From positions 1 through 7,116 of the forward strand of contig CANGYC010000125.1 of assembly GCA_947457975.1 (NCBI GenBank): 7,116 nucleotides of DNA, written 5' to 3'. This DNA is from Comamonadaceae bacterium. GTDB lineage: Bacteria; Pseudomonadota; Gammaproteobacteria; Burkholderiales; Burkholderiaceae_C. The notes under the pieces are model-generated. The model was not told where the DNA came from. It did not search any database and worked only from the letters and a program-made list of their open reading frames with translations. Position numbers and translations under genes: made by a program. Positions 1 through 7,116 of this stretch are shown piece after piece. The number at the start of each line of letters is the position of its first letter. The stretch's first letter is position 1.

Positions 1-1
1 C

Positions 2-16
2 ATCGCGGCCGCCTGA
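2..16 (+). other. possible 3' tail of an upstream gene
   Basis: The frame starting at base 2 reads Ile-Ala-Ala-Ala and then a TGA stop at 14-16, which is 26 bases before the gpsA start. This could be the end of an upstream co-directional gene. In many betaproteobacteria secB lies just upstream of gpsA and often has an Ala-rich C-terminus, so secB is a natural guess. Four codons cannot establish either that this is coding or which gene it is. The identity is inference only. Confidence 0.25.
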
Positions 17-22
17 GGCGGC
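8..22 (+). terminator. short GC hairpin ahead of gpsA, weak terminator candidate
   Basis: GCCGCC and GGCGGC form a perfect six-base-pair stem whose three-base loop is TGA, the presumed stop codon of the upstream frame. No run of T follows, so it does not look like a complete intrinsic terminator. It could attenuate readthrough or be chance in GC-rich DNA. Confidence 0.2.
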
Positions 23-42
23 AAGACGCTGCGCCGTCTGGC

Positions 43-1059
43 ATGAAGATCCTCGTCATCGGTGCCGGTGCCTGGGGCACTGCTCTGGCGGTCAACGCCA
101 GCACCCAGAGCCCGCAGCGCCACCAGCTCACGCTCTGGGCTCGCGACGCCGAGGCCGTGCGTGCCATGGAGGCCACGCGCATCAACGCGCGCTACCTGCC
201 TGAGGTGCGGCTGCCCGATACCCTGCAGCTGCGCAGCGATGCGCTGTCCAAGGTCGTCGAGGGCCAGGACCTGGTGATCCTGGCCTCGCCGGTGGCCGGC
301 GTGCGCGGCTTGCTCGCGCAGCTGCGCGAGCAACAGGCTCCGGTGGCCTGGTTGTCCAAGGGCTTTGAGGCGCCCCAAGCCGGCGAGGGCGCCGCCCAGG
401 GTCTCATGGTCCACGAGATCCGGGCGCAAGTGGCGCCCGCCTTGCGCTGCGGCGTGCTCAGCGGCCCCAGCTTTGCGCGCGAAGTGGCCCAGGGCCTGCC
501 CACGGCCCTGGTGGCCGCCAGTGAACATGCCGAGGTGCGCCTGGCCCTGGTCGAGGCCTTTCACAACCCCACCCTGCGCGTGTATGCCAATGACGACCTG
601 GTGGGCGTGGAGGTTGGCGGGGCGGTGAAGAACGTGCTGGCCATTGCCACCGGTTTTTGTGACGGCCTCCAGCTCGGGCTCAATGCCCGGGCGGCGCTGA
701 TCACGCGTGGTCTGGTGGAGATCACCCGCCTGGGTGTCGCCCTGGGGGCACGTGCTGAGACCTTCATGGGCCTGTCGGGCATGGGTGACCTGGTGCTGAC
801 GGCCACCGGCAACTTGAGCCGCAACCGCCAAGTGGGCCTTTTGCTGGCCCAGGGCCTGAGCCTTGAGGAGGCCGTGGCCTCGCTGGGCCATGTGGCCGAG
901 GGCGTGTACAGCGCCCGCACCGTGGTGCGCCGCGCCCAGGCGCTGGGCGTGGAGATGCCCATCTCTCAGGCTGTGGTGGCCCTGCTCGATGGCCAGTTGC
1001 AGCCGCAGCAGGCCGTGGCCATGCTGATGGGCCGCGAGCCGGCACCCGAGCTGCGTTAG
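43..1059 (+). CDS. gpsA: glycerol-3-phosphate dehydrogenase [NAD(P)+]
   Basis: This cytoplasmic enzyme reduces dihydroxyacetone phosphate to sn-glycerol 3-phosphate, the backbone for membrane phospholipids. The 338-residue length is normal for GpsA. Visible signatures are the N-terminal Rossmann nucleotide-binding loop [10 protein letters not shown] (residues 7-16), the LSKGFE segment with Lys106, the [12 protein letters not shown] block (140-151), the catalytic-region Lys196 in [13 protein letters not shown] (192-204), [10 protein letters not shown] (214-223) and the [22 protein letters not shown] stretch (241-262) that contacts substrate and cofactor in the family. The ATG start puts the Rossmann loop at the usual distance. 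The frame is open upstream to the window edge, but family members start at this MKILVIGAG position. No clear Shine-Dalgarno sequence is visible. The gene converges with panC, 22 bases away. Confidence 0.97.
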   Translation: MKILVIGAGAWGTALAVNASTQSPQRHQLTLWARDAEAVRAMEATRINARYLPEVRLPDTLQLRSDALSKVVEGQDLVILASPVAGVRGLLAQLREQQAPVAWLSKGFEAPQAGEGAAQGLMVHEIRAQVAPALRCGVLSGPSFAREVAQGLPTALVAASEHAEVRLALVEAFHNPTLRVYANDDLVGVEVGGAVKNVLAIATGFCDGLQLGLNARAALITRGLVEITRLGVALGARAETFMGLSGMGDLVLTATGNLSRNRQVGLLLAQGLSLEEAVASLGHVAEGVYSARTVVRRAQALGVEMPISQAVVALLDGQLQPQQAVAMLMGREPAPELR

Positions 1060-1076
1060 GGCCTGTTCAGGGCCCT
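1058..1076. terminator. inverted repeat between convergent gpsA and panC
   Basis: AGGGCC (1058-1063) and GGCCCT (1071-1076) can pair as a six-base-pair GC-rich stem with a seven-base loop, starting inside the gpsA stop codon and ending just before the panC stop. It is the only candidate terminator in the 22-base gap shared by the two convergent genes, and could act in both directions. There is no T tract on either side, so an efficient intrinsic terminator is not demonstrated. Confidence 0.3.
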
Positions 1077-1081
1077 GAGTC

Positions 1082-1933
1082 TCAGATTTCCAGGTTGTCG
1101 ATCAGCCGCGTGCGGCCCAGGCGGGCAGCGCCCAGCACCACCAGAGGCTGCGTTCCAAGCTCGCCCTCTGCCGGCGGCAGCAGATCGCTGCGGCGGCGCA
1201 CCGTCAGGTAATCCGGCTGCCAGCCCTGCGCGGCCAGCATCTGGCAGGCCTCTTCTTCAAGCGCCGCCAGGCTGCGCCCCGTGCGGGCCTGCACCGCCTG
1301 CCCCAGCGCGGCCAGCGCCTGCGAGAGTTTCACGGCCTGGCTGCGCTCCTGCGGGCTCAGGTAGCCATTGCGCGAAGACAGGGCCAGCCCGTCATCGGCG
1401 CGCAGCGTCTCGCTGCTGACGATGTGCAGCGGCAGCGCAAACTGCTCGACCATGCGGCGGATCACCATGACCTGCTGGTAGTCCTTCTTGCCGAACACCG
1501 CCGTGCCTTCGGCCTTACCCGCAAACACCGCCTGGAAGAGCTTCATCACCACGGTGCACACGCCCGTGAAGAAGCCCGGCCGGAAATGGCCCTCCAGGAT
1601 GTCGGCCAGGGCGGGGTCGGGCAGCACCTTGAACGTTTGCAACTGCGGGTACATCTCGCGCTCGGAGGGCGCGAACACCAAATCGCATCCCTGCGCGCGC
1701 AGCTTCTGTGCATCGGCCTCCAGGGTGCGGGGGTAGCTGTCGAAGTCCTCGTGCGGTGCGAATTGCAGCCGGTTGACGAAGATGCTCACGACAGTCATGT
1801 CACCCAGTCCCTGCGCCTGGCGCACCAGATCGAGGTGGCCCTCGTGCAGGTTGCCCATGGTCGGAACGAAGGCGGGGTGGCGGCTGGCCACCAACGCCTG
1901 GCGCAGCTCGGCAAGGGTGTGAACGATCTTCAT
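1082..1933 (-). CDS. panC: pantothenate synthetase (pantoate-beta-alanine ligase)
   Basis: PanC joins pantoate to beta-alanine at the expense of ATP, through a pantoyl-adenylate, to make pantothenate, the coenzyme A precursor. From the ATG at 1933 the protein has 283 residues, normal for the family. Visible motifs are [12 protein letters not shown], carrying the HxGH nucleotidyl-transferase signature (His30 and His33), [12 protein letters not shown] followed by FDSYPRT, the [15 protein letters not shown] substrate loop, FGKKDYQQ (149-156), and the KMSKS-equivalent SSRNGYL (186-192). A GTG two codons upstream (1939) is also in frame. I prefer the ATG because family members commonly begin MKIVHT; neither start has a clear Shine-Dalgarno sequence. 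It lies 54 bases downstream of panB and is the last gene of the minus-strand run, facing gpsA. Confidence 0.96.
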   Translation of the reverse strand: MKIVHTLAELRQALVASRHPAFVPTMGNLHEGHLDLVRQAQGLGDMTVVSIFVNRLQFAPHEDFDSYPRTLEADAQKLRAQGCDLVFAPSEREMYPQLQTFKVLPDPALADILEGHFRPGFFTGVCTVVMKLFQAVFAGKAEGTAVFGKKDYQQVMVIRRMVEQFALPLHIVSSETLRADDGLALSSRNGYLSPQERSQAVKLSQALAALGQAVQARTGRSLAALEEEACQMLAAQGWQPDYLTVRRRSDLLPPAEGELGTQPLVVLGAARLGRTRLIDNLEI

Positions 1934-1987
1934 GGGCACGAACTGTAGCGCGGCGCCAAGCTCAGACGACGCCTGCCTGCGGCCAGC

Positions 1988-2866
<879 letters not shown>

Positions 2867-2880
2867 GCGAGGAGCGGCGC

Positions 2881-3753
2881 TCAGGCCGGGGTGTAGGCCA
2901 GGCGCACGTAAATGGGGGCGAAGGCCTCGGCCTGGGTGATGTCCAGCAGGCCTTCCTTGGCCAACTCCAGCATGGCGATGAAGGTCACCACCAGCACGGG
3001 CATGCCCCGCGTGACGTCAAAGAGGTCCTGGAACTCCATGAAGCGCGCGCCCTGGAGCTTGCGCAGCACGATGCTCATGTGCTCGCGCACGCTCAGCTCT
3101 TCGCGGCTGATCACATGGTGCTGCACCAGGCGGGCGCGCTTGACGATGTCGCGCCAGGCCTCCTGCAGGTCGGCCATGTGCACATCCGGAAAGCGCGGCT
3201 GAAGGGACTGCTCCACATAAATTTGCGCCCGCACGAAGTCGCGGCCGAACTGCGGCACCTCATTGAGTCGATGGGCGGCCAGCTTCATCTGCTCGTACTC
3301 CAGCAGGCGCCGCACCAGCTCGGCGCGCGGGTCTTCAGGCTCCTGGCCCTCGGGGGTCTTCTTGGGCGGCAACAGCATGCGTGACTTGATCTCGATCAGC
3401 ATGGCCGCCATCAGCAGGTACTCGGCCGCCAACTCCAGGTTGGTGCTGCGGATCTCGTCGACGTAGCTCAGGTACTGGCGCGTCACCGCCGCCATGGGGA
3501 TGTCGAGGATATTGAAGTTCTGCTTGCGAATCAGGTAGAGCAACAGGTCCAGCGGTCCTTCGAAGGCTTCCAGGAACACCTTCAGCGCATCGGGCGGGAT
3601 GTACAGGTCTTGCGGCAGCGCAAACAGCGGCTCACCATACAGGCGCGCCAGAGCCACCTGGTCCACCACGTCGGGCATGGGTGGAATGGGAGCTGCTTCT
3701 AACTGCAGGACAGTGGGCTCGGCAGCCGGGCCTTCGGGCCGGTCGGTGTTCAC
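2881..3753 (-). CDS. scpA: segregation and condensation protein A (kleisin)
   Basis: ScpA is the kleisin subunit that bridges the Smc head domains and binds ScpB, forming the condensin that compacts and separates bacterial chromosomes. The protein has 290 residues. The family hallmark [12 protein letters not shown] is at 64-75, followed by the helical N-terminal domain ([13 protein letters not shown], then [24 protein letters not shown] at about 106-129). A central acidic linker ([11 protein letters not shown]) comes next, and the C-terminal winged-helix segment (about 215-285, with [13 protein letters not shown]) contacts the Smc head in known homologues. The start is a GTG, 12 bases after the DUF3460 stop; an internal ATG at codon 26 (3678) is an alternative that still keeps the conserved core. 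scpB is not in this window. The C-terminus is separated from panB by 14 bases. Confidence 0.95.
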   Translation of the reverse strand: MNTDRPEGPAAEPTVLQLEAAPIPPMPDVVDQVALARLYGEPLFALPQDLYIPPDALKVFLEAFEGPLDLLLYLIRKQNFNILDIPMAAVTRQYLSYVDEIRSTNLELAAEYLLMAAMLIEIKSRMLLPPKKTPEGQEPEDPRAELVRRLLEYEQMKLAAHRLNEVPQFGRDFVRAQIYVEQSLQPRFPDVHMADLQEAWRDIVKRARLVQHHVISREELSVREHMSIVLRKLQGARFMEFQDLFDVTRGMPVLVVTFIAMLELAKEGLLDITQAEAFAPIYVRLAYTPA

Positions 3754-3765
3754 GGCGGGGGCCGC

Positions 3766-3984
3766 TTACTGGCTGTTGGCGTGGCCCGAGGTCTGGTAGA
3801 CGTAGGGCTTCTGGGGCACCCGGCCGGCCTTGAAGGCCTGCTGGTCGTTCCGGTCGAGATTCTTGTCCCACCAGATGGAGCGGCCCTGGCGCTGTTCCGC
3901 CTCCATGGTGGGCTTCTGGGTCTTGAGTTCGGTCAGGAACTGGGTGATGCCAGAGGTGTAGTCGGGGCGGCGAAAGAGGGACAT
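3766..3984 (-). CDS. DUF3460 family protein, function unknown
   Basis: This is a 72-residue soluble protein, rich in Arg, Lys, Gln and aromatic residues, with no signal peptide or membrane segment. I recognise the DUF3460 pattern, a short betaproteobacterial family of unknown function: YTSGITQFLTELKTQKP near the N-terminus, then EAEQRQGRSIWWDK in the middle and VPQKPYVYQ near the end. An AAGG ribosome-binding core lies eight bases before the ATG, one of the better initiation signals in this window. The gene starts 36 bases after the SulP gene and ends 12 bases before scpA. I recall that DUF3460 genes are often found directly upstream of scpA in Burkholderiales, which supports both the call and a shared transcript. 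No function should be inferred from this alone. Confidence 0.9.
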   Translation of the reverse strand: MSLFRRPDYTSGITQFLTELKTQKPTMEAEQRQGRSIWWDKNLDRNDQQAFKAGRVPQKPYVYQTSGHANSQ

Positions 3985-4020
3985 GCGGGCAACCTTGGGA
4001 GCAAGTGCAAGAGAGTGATT

Positions 4021-5730
4021 TTAGGCGATGGGCCTGGCGGCCCCGCCGCTGGCCTGGGTCGGGCCGTCCCGTGTACCGAGCGTATCGAGCAATCCTGCGC
4101 GCTGCATCACGGCCATGGCCTCGCCCTGCAGCCCCACCAGCTCCAGCCTCCCACCCCGCCCCTGGGCCGTGCGCTGGAGCTGCTCCAGCAGCTCCAGGCC
4201 GGAGCGGTCGAGAGACTGCAGGTCGGCCAGGTCCAGCTGCAGCGTTAGCGGGCCGGGGGCCGACTCCACCGTGCTGAGCACCGGGTCCAGCTTGCCCACG
4301 GCGCCGAAAAAGAGCGAGCCGTGCAGCGAATAGCTCACCTGTCCGGGCTGACGGGCGGTCTCGGTGACCCGGAACAGCGAGCCCATGCGCTGCACGAAGA
4401 GCACGCAGGCCAGGATCAGGCCCGCCTGCAGCGCCACCGTGAGGTCGAACACCACGGTCAGGGTGAAGGTACCCAGCATCAGCAGGGCCGAATGCCGGCT
4501 GTAGGCCTTGAGCCGCCTGAATTCATGCCATTCGCCCATGTTCCAGGCCACGTACATCAGCACCCCGGCCAGCACCGCCAGGGGCACGTGCATGGCCAGG
4601 GGGGCGGCCAGCAGCACGATGAGCAGGAGCGTGGCCGAGTGCACCAGCCCGGCCACCGGCGAGCTGGCACCGGCCCGCACGTTGGTGACCGTGCGCGCGA
4701 CCGTGCCTGTGGCCGGCATACCGCCCAGGAAGGGCACCAGCAGGTTGGCCAGGCCCTGGGCCATGAGCTCCTGGTTGGGTTCGTGCCGGGGCAGGCCCGA
4801 GATCTGGTCGGCCACCCGCGCGCACAGCAGGGATTCGATGGCGCCCAGGAAAGCGATGGTGAGCGTGGGCGCCAGCAGCTGGCTGGCTGTCTCCCATGAA
4901 AAGGCCGGCAGCGCCAGCGTGGGCAGGCCCTGCGCAATGCCACCAAAGCGCGTGCCGATGGTCTCCACCGGCAGCTTCAAGGCCCAGGCCAGGAGGCTCA
5001 GGCTGAGCAGCGCGACGATGGGGCCCGGCACCCCGGCCACCACCCGGGTGGCGTGGTGCAGCTGCAGCGCCTCCAGCGAGGGCAGGGCGCGCAGCATTCC
5101 CTGCGCCAGGCCCTGGCGTCCCGCGCCGCCGACCAGCCTGGGCCACAGCAGCAAGCCCACGAAGCAGGCCAGGCCCAGACCCAGGGCGTGCAGGTTCAGC
5201 GTATGCAGGTGCGTGAAGATGCTGTGCCATTGCCCGAAGAAATCGGCCGGCATCTTGGTCACCGCCAGGCCCAGGAAGTCCTTGAGCTGCGAGATCGCCA
5301 CCAGCACCGCGATGCCGTTGGTAAAGCCGATCACGATGGTCACCGGCACGTAGCGCACCAGCGTGCCCAGCCGGAGCGCGCCCATCAGCATGAGCAGCAG
5401 CCCCGCGAGGCTGGTGGCGATCAGGAGGTTGGCTGGACCGTAGCGCTCCAGGATGCCGTAGACGATGACGATGAAGGCCCCCGCCGGGCCGGCAATCTGC
5501 ACGGCCGAGCCGCCCAGGGTCGCCACGATGGCACCGGCCACGATGGCGGTCCAGATGCCGGCTTCGGGCTTGAGCCCAGAGGCAATGGCAAACGCCATGG
5601 CCAGTGGCAGGGCCACGATGCCCACGGTCAGGCCGGCGCCCACATCGCGCAGCAGGCGTTCGCGGGAGTAGCTCTTCAGGGCGTCCAGGAGCCGGGGCCG
5701 AAAGCGTGCCAGGGATGGCAGGGTGGGCAT
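4021..5730 (-). CDS. SulP (SLC26-like) inorganic anion transporter with STAS domain
   Basis: This is a 569-residue inner-membrane transporter of the SulP/SLC26 family, whose members carry sulfate, bicarbonate, or dicarboxylates such as succinate; the substrate cannot be read from the sequence. After a basic cytoplasmic N-terminus (1-30) come many hydrophobic segments spanning about 31-450. They include the family signature GLTVGIVALPLAMAFAIASG (33-52), QIAGPAGAFIVIVYG (78-92), IVIGFTNGIAVL (132-143), and the NQELMAQG...GGMPATGTVART block (319-347). The cytoplasmic STAS domain covers about 465-552 and contains a Asp-Arg-Ser-Gly motif (508-511) like that of SpoIIAA-type proteins. An AGGAG lies 12 bases before the ATG, a longer spacing than usual. 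A hydrophilic loop at about 201-231 appears longer than in relatives I remember. No frameshift or broken motif is visible. Confidence 0.93.
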   Translation of the reverse strand: MPTLPSLARFRPRLLDALKSYSRERLLRDVGAGLTVGIVALPLAMAFAIASGLKPEAGIWTAIVAGAIVATLGGSAVQIAGPAGAFIVIVYGILERYGPANLLIATSLAGLLLMLMGALRLGTLVRYVPVTIVIGFTNGIAVLVAISQLKDFLGLAVTKMPADFFGQWHSIFTHLHTLNLHALGLGLACFVGLLLWPRLVGGAGRQGLAQGMLRALPSLEALQLHHATRVVAGVPGPIVALLSLSLLAWALKLPVETIGTRFGGIAQGLPTLALPAFSWETASQLLAPTLTIAFLGAIESLLCARVADQISGLPRHEPNQELMAQGLANLLVPFLGGMPATGTVARTVTNVRAGASSPVAGLVHSATLLLIVLLAAPLAMHVPLAVLAGVLMYVAWNMGEWHEFRRLKAYSRHSALLMLGTFTLTVVFDLTVALQAGLILACVLFVQRMGSLFRVTETARQPGQVSYSLHGSLFFGAVGKLDPVLSTVESAPGPLTLQLDLADLQSLDRSGLELLEQLQRTAQGRGGRLELVGLQGEAMAVMQRAGLLDTLGTRDGPTQASGGAARPIA

Positions 5731-5782
5731 GGCACCAATGTACTCCTGCGCTGCCCTGCCTTGCGCGCGGGCGTGAGCGGGC

Positions 5783-5977
5783 TTATTTGCCGGGGATCAC
5801 GGCGTCGGCGGCCGCGCCCACGGCCTTGCCGGCGATGCGGGCAGTGCCGATGGCTGCATCGGCGGCCAGGCCCACCGTGCCCACGGCCACCGAGGCGGCG
5901 GTGTCGACCACGGCCACCACGGCGCAGCCGCTCAAGCTCAGGAGCAGGGCGGCCAGGGTGCTGAAGCGAAGGATCAT
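5783..5977 (-). CDS. small Ala/Gly-rich lipoprotein
   Basis: This 64-residue protein starts MILRFST, has a short hydrophobic signal segment (8-15), and then a good lipobox, LSGC, with the acylated cysteine at position 18. The residue after Cys is Ala rather than Asp, which in the usual Lol rule favours the outer membrane. The mature part (about 46 residues) is almost entirely Ala, Val and Gly with scattered Asp, Arg and Lys, ends in VIPGK, and shows an approximately 11-residue periodicity. It resembles the small proteobacterial lipoproteins with a GCVV..V..AVD..V..P pattern (the NF038104 type, from memory), of unknown function. I chose the ATG at 5977 rather than upstream in-frame codons because it places the signal peptide correctly. 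The ribosome-binding site is weak. It sits between metG (49 bases upstream) and the SulP gene (52 bases downstream). Confidence 0.85.
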   Translation of the reverse strand: MILRFSTLAALLLSLSGCAVVAVVDTAASVAVGTVGLAADAAIGTARIAGKAVGAAADAVIPGK

Positions 5978-6026
5978 GGAAGGGTTCCGGTAGGTGCAGG
6001 GTGTGTGTGGGGCGGACTTGCGCACT

Positions 6027-7116
6027 TCAGTGGATTCGCATGCCCGGCTGAGCGCCTTCGCGCGGCTCCAGCACATAGATGCCCGGCTGGGTTTTCTCGT
6101 CGGCGTGGCTGGCGGCCAGCACCATGCCTTCGCTCACGCCAAACTTCATCTTGCGCGGCGCCAGGTTGGCCACCACCACGGTGAGCTTGCCCCGCAGGTC
6201 CTCGGGTTTGTACATGCTGGCGATGCCCGAGAACACGTTGCGGGTGCGGCCCTCGCCCACGTCCAGCGTCAGGCGCAGCAGCTTGGTCGAGCCCTCCACG
6301 GGCTCGCACTCGACGATGCGGGCGATGCGCAGATCGATCTGGGCGAAGTCGTCGATCGAGATGGTGGGCGCAATCTCCTCGCCACCCGGGATGAGCTTTT
6401 CGGGCTCGGGCGCTGCGGGCGGCTCGAAGAGGGCCTGCAGCTGCTCGGGCGTGACGCGCTGCATCAGGTGCTGGTAGGGCGCGATGGCGCTCACGTCCTG
6501 CGCGGCGTCCCAGAGGTCGAGCTTGAGGCCGGTGAGCTTTTCCACTTCCCGCGCCAGGGCCGGCAGCACCGGCGCCAGATAGCGGCTGAGCAGGGCGAAG
6601 GCGTTGACCAGCACCGAGCAGACCTGGTGCAGCTTCTCGTTCTGCGCCTCGTCCTTGGCCAGTTCCCAGGGCTTGTTCTGGTCCACATAGGCGTTGACCT
6701 GGTCGGCCAGGGCCATCACCTCGCGCATGGCCTTGCCGTATTCGCGGCTGTCGTAGTGCCCTGCTAATGAGGACTGGGCCTCGCGCAAGGCCTGCAGCAG
6801 GGCGGCGCCAGGCGCGTCGAAGGCTTGGGTGAGCTGGCCCCCAAAGCGCTTGGTGAGGAAGCCCGCTGCGCGGCTGGCGATGTTGATGTACTTGCCCACC
6901 AGGTCCGAGTTCACGCGCAGCATGAAGTCCTCGGCATTGAAGTCCAGGTCCTCGTTGCGGGGGCCGAGTTTGGCGGCCAGGTAGTAGCGCAGCCATTCGG
7001 GGTTCATGTCCAGGCTCAGGTACTTGAGCGGATCCAGGCCCGTGCCCCGGCTTTTGCTCATCTTCTCGCCGTTGTTGACGGTCAGAAAGCCGTGCACAAA
7101 CACATGGCTGGGCACC
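6027..7116 (-). CDS. metG: methionine-tRNA ligase, C-terminal part (5' end outside window)
   Basis: This cytoplasmic enzyme charges tRNA(Met), including the initiator, with methionine. Only the C-terminal 362 residues lie in the window; the N-terminal catalytic half with the HIGH motif is beyond the right edge. Numbering from the first full codon, the KMSKS catalytic loop is at 18-22 within [12 protein letters not shown]. An all-helical anticodon-binding domain follows (about 40-200, including [19 protein letters not shown] and [16 protein letters not shown]). Then a variable Pro/Glu-rich linker (about 230-250) leads to the C-terminal EMAP-II-like tRNA-binding OB domain (about 253-362), with [22 protein letters not shown] and [17 protein letters not shown]. 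The layout matches the long, dimeric E. coli type MetRS that keeps the appended domain. The frame is intact from the edge to the TGA at 6027. Confidence 0.97.
   Translation of the reverse strand, partial: VPSHVFVHGFLTVNNGEKMSKSRGTGLDPLKYLSLDMNPEWLRYYLAAKLGPRNEDLDFNAEDFMLRVNSDLVGKYINIASRAAGFLTKRFGGQLTQAFDAPGAALLQALREAQSSLAGHYDSREYGKAMREVMALADQVNAYVDQNKPWELAKDEAQNEKLHQVCSVLVNAFALLSRYLAPVLPALAREVEKLTGLKLDLWDAAQDVSAIAPYQHLMQRVTPEQLQALFEPPAAPEPEKLIPGGEEIAPTISIDDFAQIDLRIARIVECEPVEGSTKLLRLTLDVGEGRTRNVFSGIASMYKPEDLRGKLTVVVANLAPRKMKFGVSEGMVLAASHADEKTQPGIYVLEPREGAQPGMRIH

Noticed and set aside
5..12. GCGGCCGC (NotI site) at the left edge, possible cloning junction
   Set aside because: Such a site is common in GC-rich genomes, and the flanking bases read smoothly into gpsA with no vector-like sequence.
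3985..4020. Possible promoter (TTGCAC-like box, or a sigma-54-like GGCAC/TTGC pair) ahead of DUF3460
   Set aside because: The gap is only 36 bases, no -10 element fits at the right distance, and the GC/TTGC spacing does not match a -24/-12 promoter.
4523..5230. 235-codon minus-strand frame inside the SulP gene
   Set aside because: It is a second frame of the transporter gene giving a Gly/Ala/Arg/Pro-rich product; the transporter frame carries all the conserved motifs.
5053..5964. 303-codon plus-strand frame opposite the SulP gene
   Set aside because: It is Gln/His/Arg-rich with an Arg/Pro-rich tail, lies antisense to the transporter and lipoprotein genes, and has no family features.
5978..6026. 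Short GT-rich stretch between metG and the lipoprotein gene as a repeat or terminator
   Set aside because: It has only a few GT units, no inverted repeat and no T tract.
5974..6996. 340-codon open frame on the minus strand within metG in another frame
   Set aside because: It overlaps the clearly conserved MetRS frame and its product is Arg/Pro/Gly-rich low-complexity sequence typical of a frame-shifted reading of a GC-rich gene.

Overview
The window is GC-rich chromosomal DNA that looks like a betaproteobacterium of the order Burkholderiales, most likely Comamonadaceae (Acidovorax/Comamonas-like). The reasons are the high GC with G/C-biased third codon positions, the small DUF3460 protein beside scpA, the type of ScpA and PanC sequences (long ScpA N-terminus, PanC with an [16 protein letters not shown] segment), and the family-level gene content. 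The genus call is an inference from remembered families, not a database match. Coding density is very high: no gap between genes exceeds about 55 bases, and I see no RNA gene, mobile element, CRISPR array or sign of recent gene transfer.

Layout. At the left edge a few bases may hold the tail of an upstream gene, followed at 43-1059 (+) by a complete gpsA for glycerol-3-phosphate dehydrogenase. It converges on a long run of minus-strand genes. Read in transcription order (right to left) these are: the C-terminal half of metG (cut by the right edge), a 64-residue Ala/Gly-rich lipoprotein, a SulP-family anion transporter with a STAS domain, a 72-residue DUF3460 protein, scpA, panB and panC. The gaps in that run are about 49, 52, 36, 12, 14 and 54 bases.

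How the genes fit together. panB and panC encode the first and last steps of pantoate use in pantothenate (coenzyme A) synthesis: ketopantoate formation and pantoate-beta-alanine ligation. They lie directly downstream of scpA, the kleisin of the Smc-ScpAB chromosome organiser. The DUF3460-scpA-panB-panC spacing suggests one transcript, although the functions are unrelated. The lipoprotein and SulP gene between metG and DUF3460 look like accessory members of the same strand run. I found no convincing promoter in any gap, so the transcription units cannot be set from sequence alone.

Overall this is an ordinary housekeeping region. I did not find evidence for a new biological system. The points worth a second look are modest: an 11-residue periodicity in the small lipoprotein, an apparent loop insertion in the SulP transporter, two short rare-codon patches (in metG and at the scpA 5' end), and weak hairpins at the two ends of gpsA.
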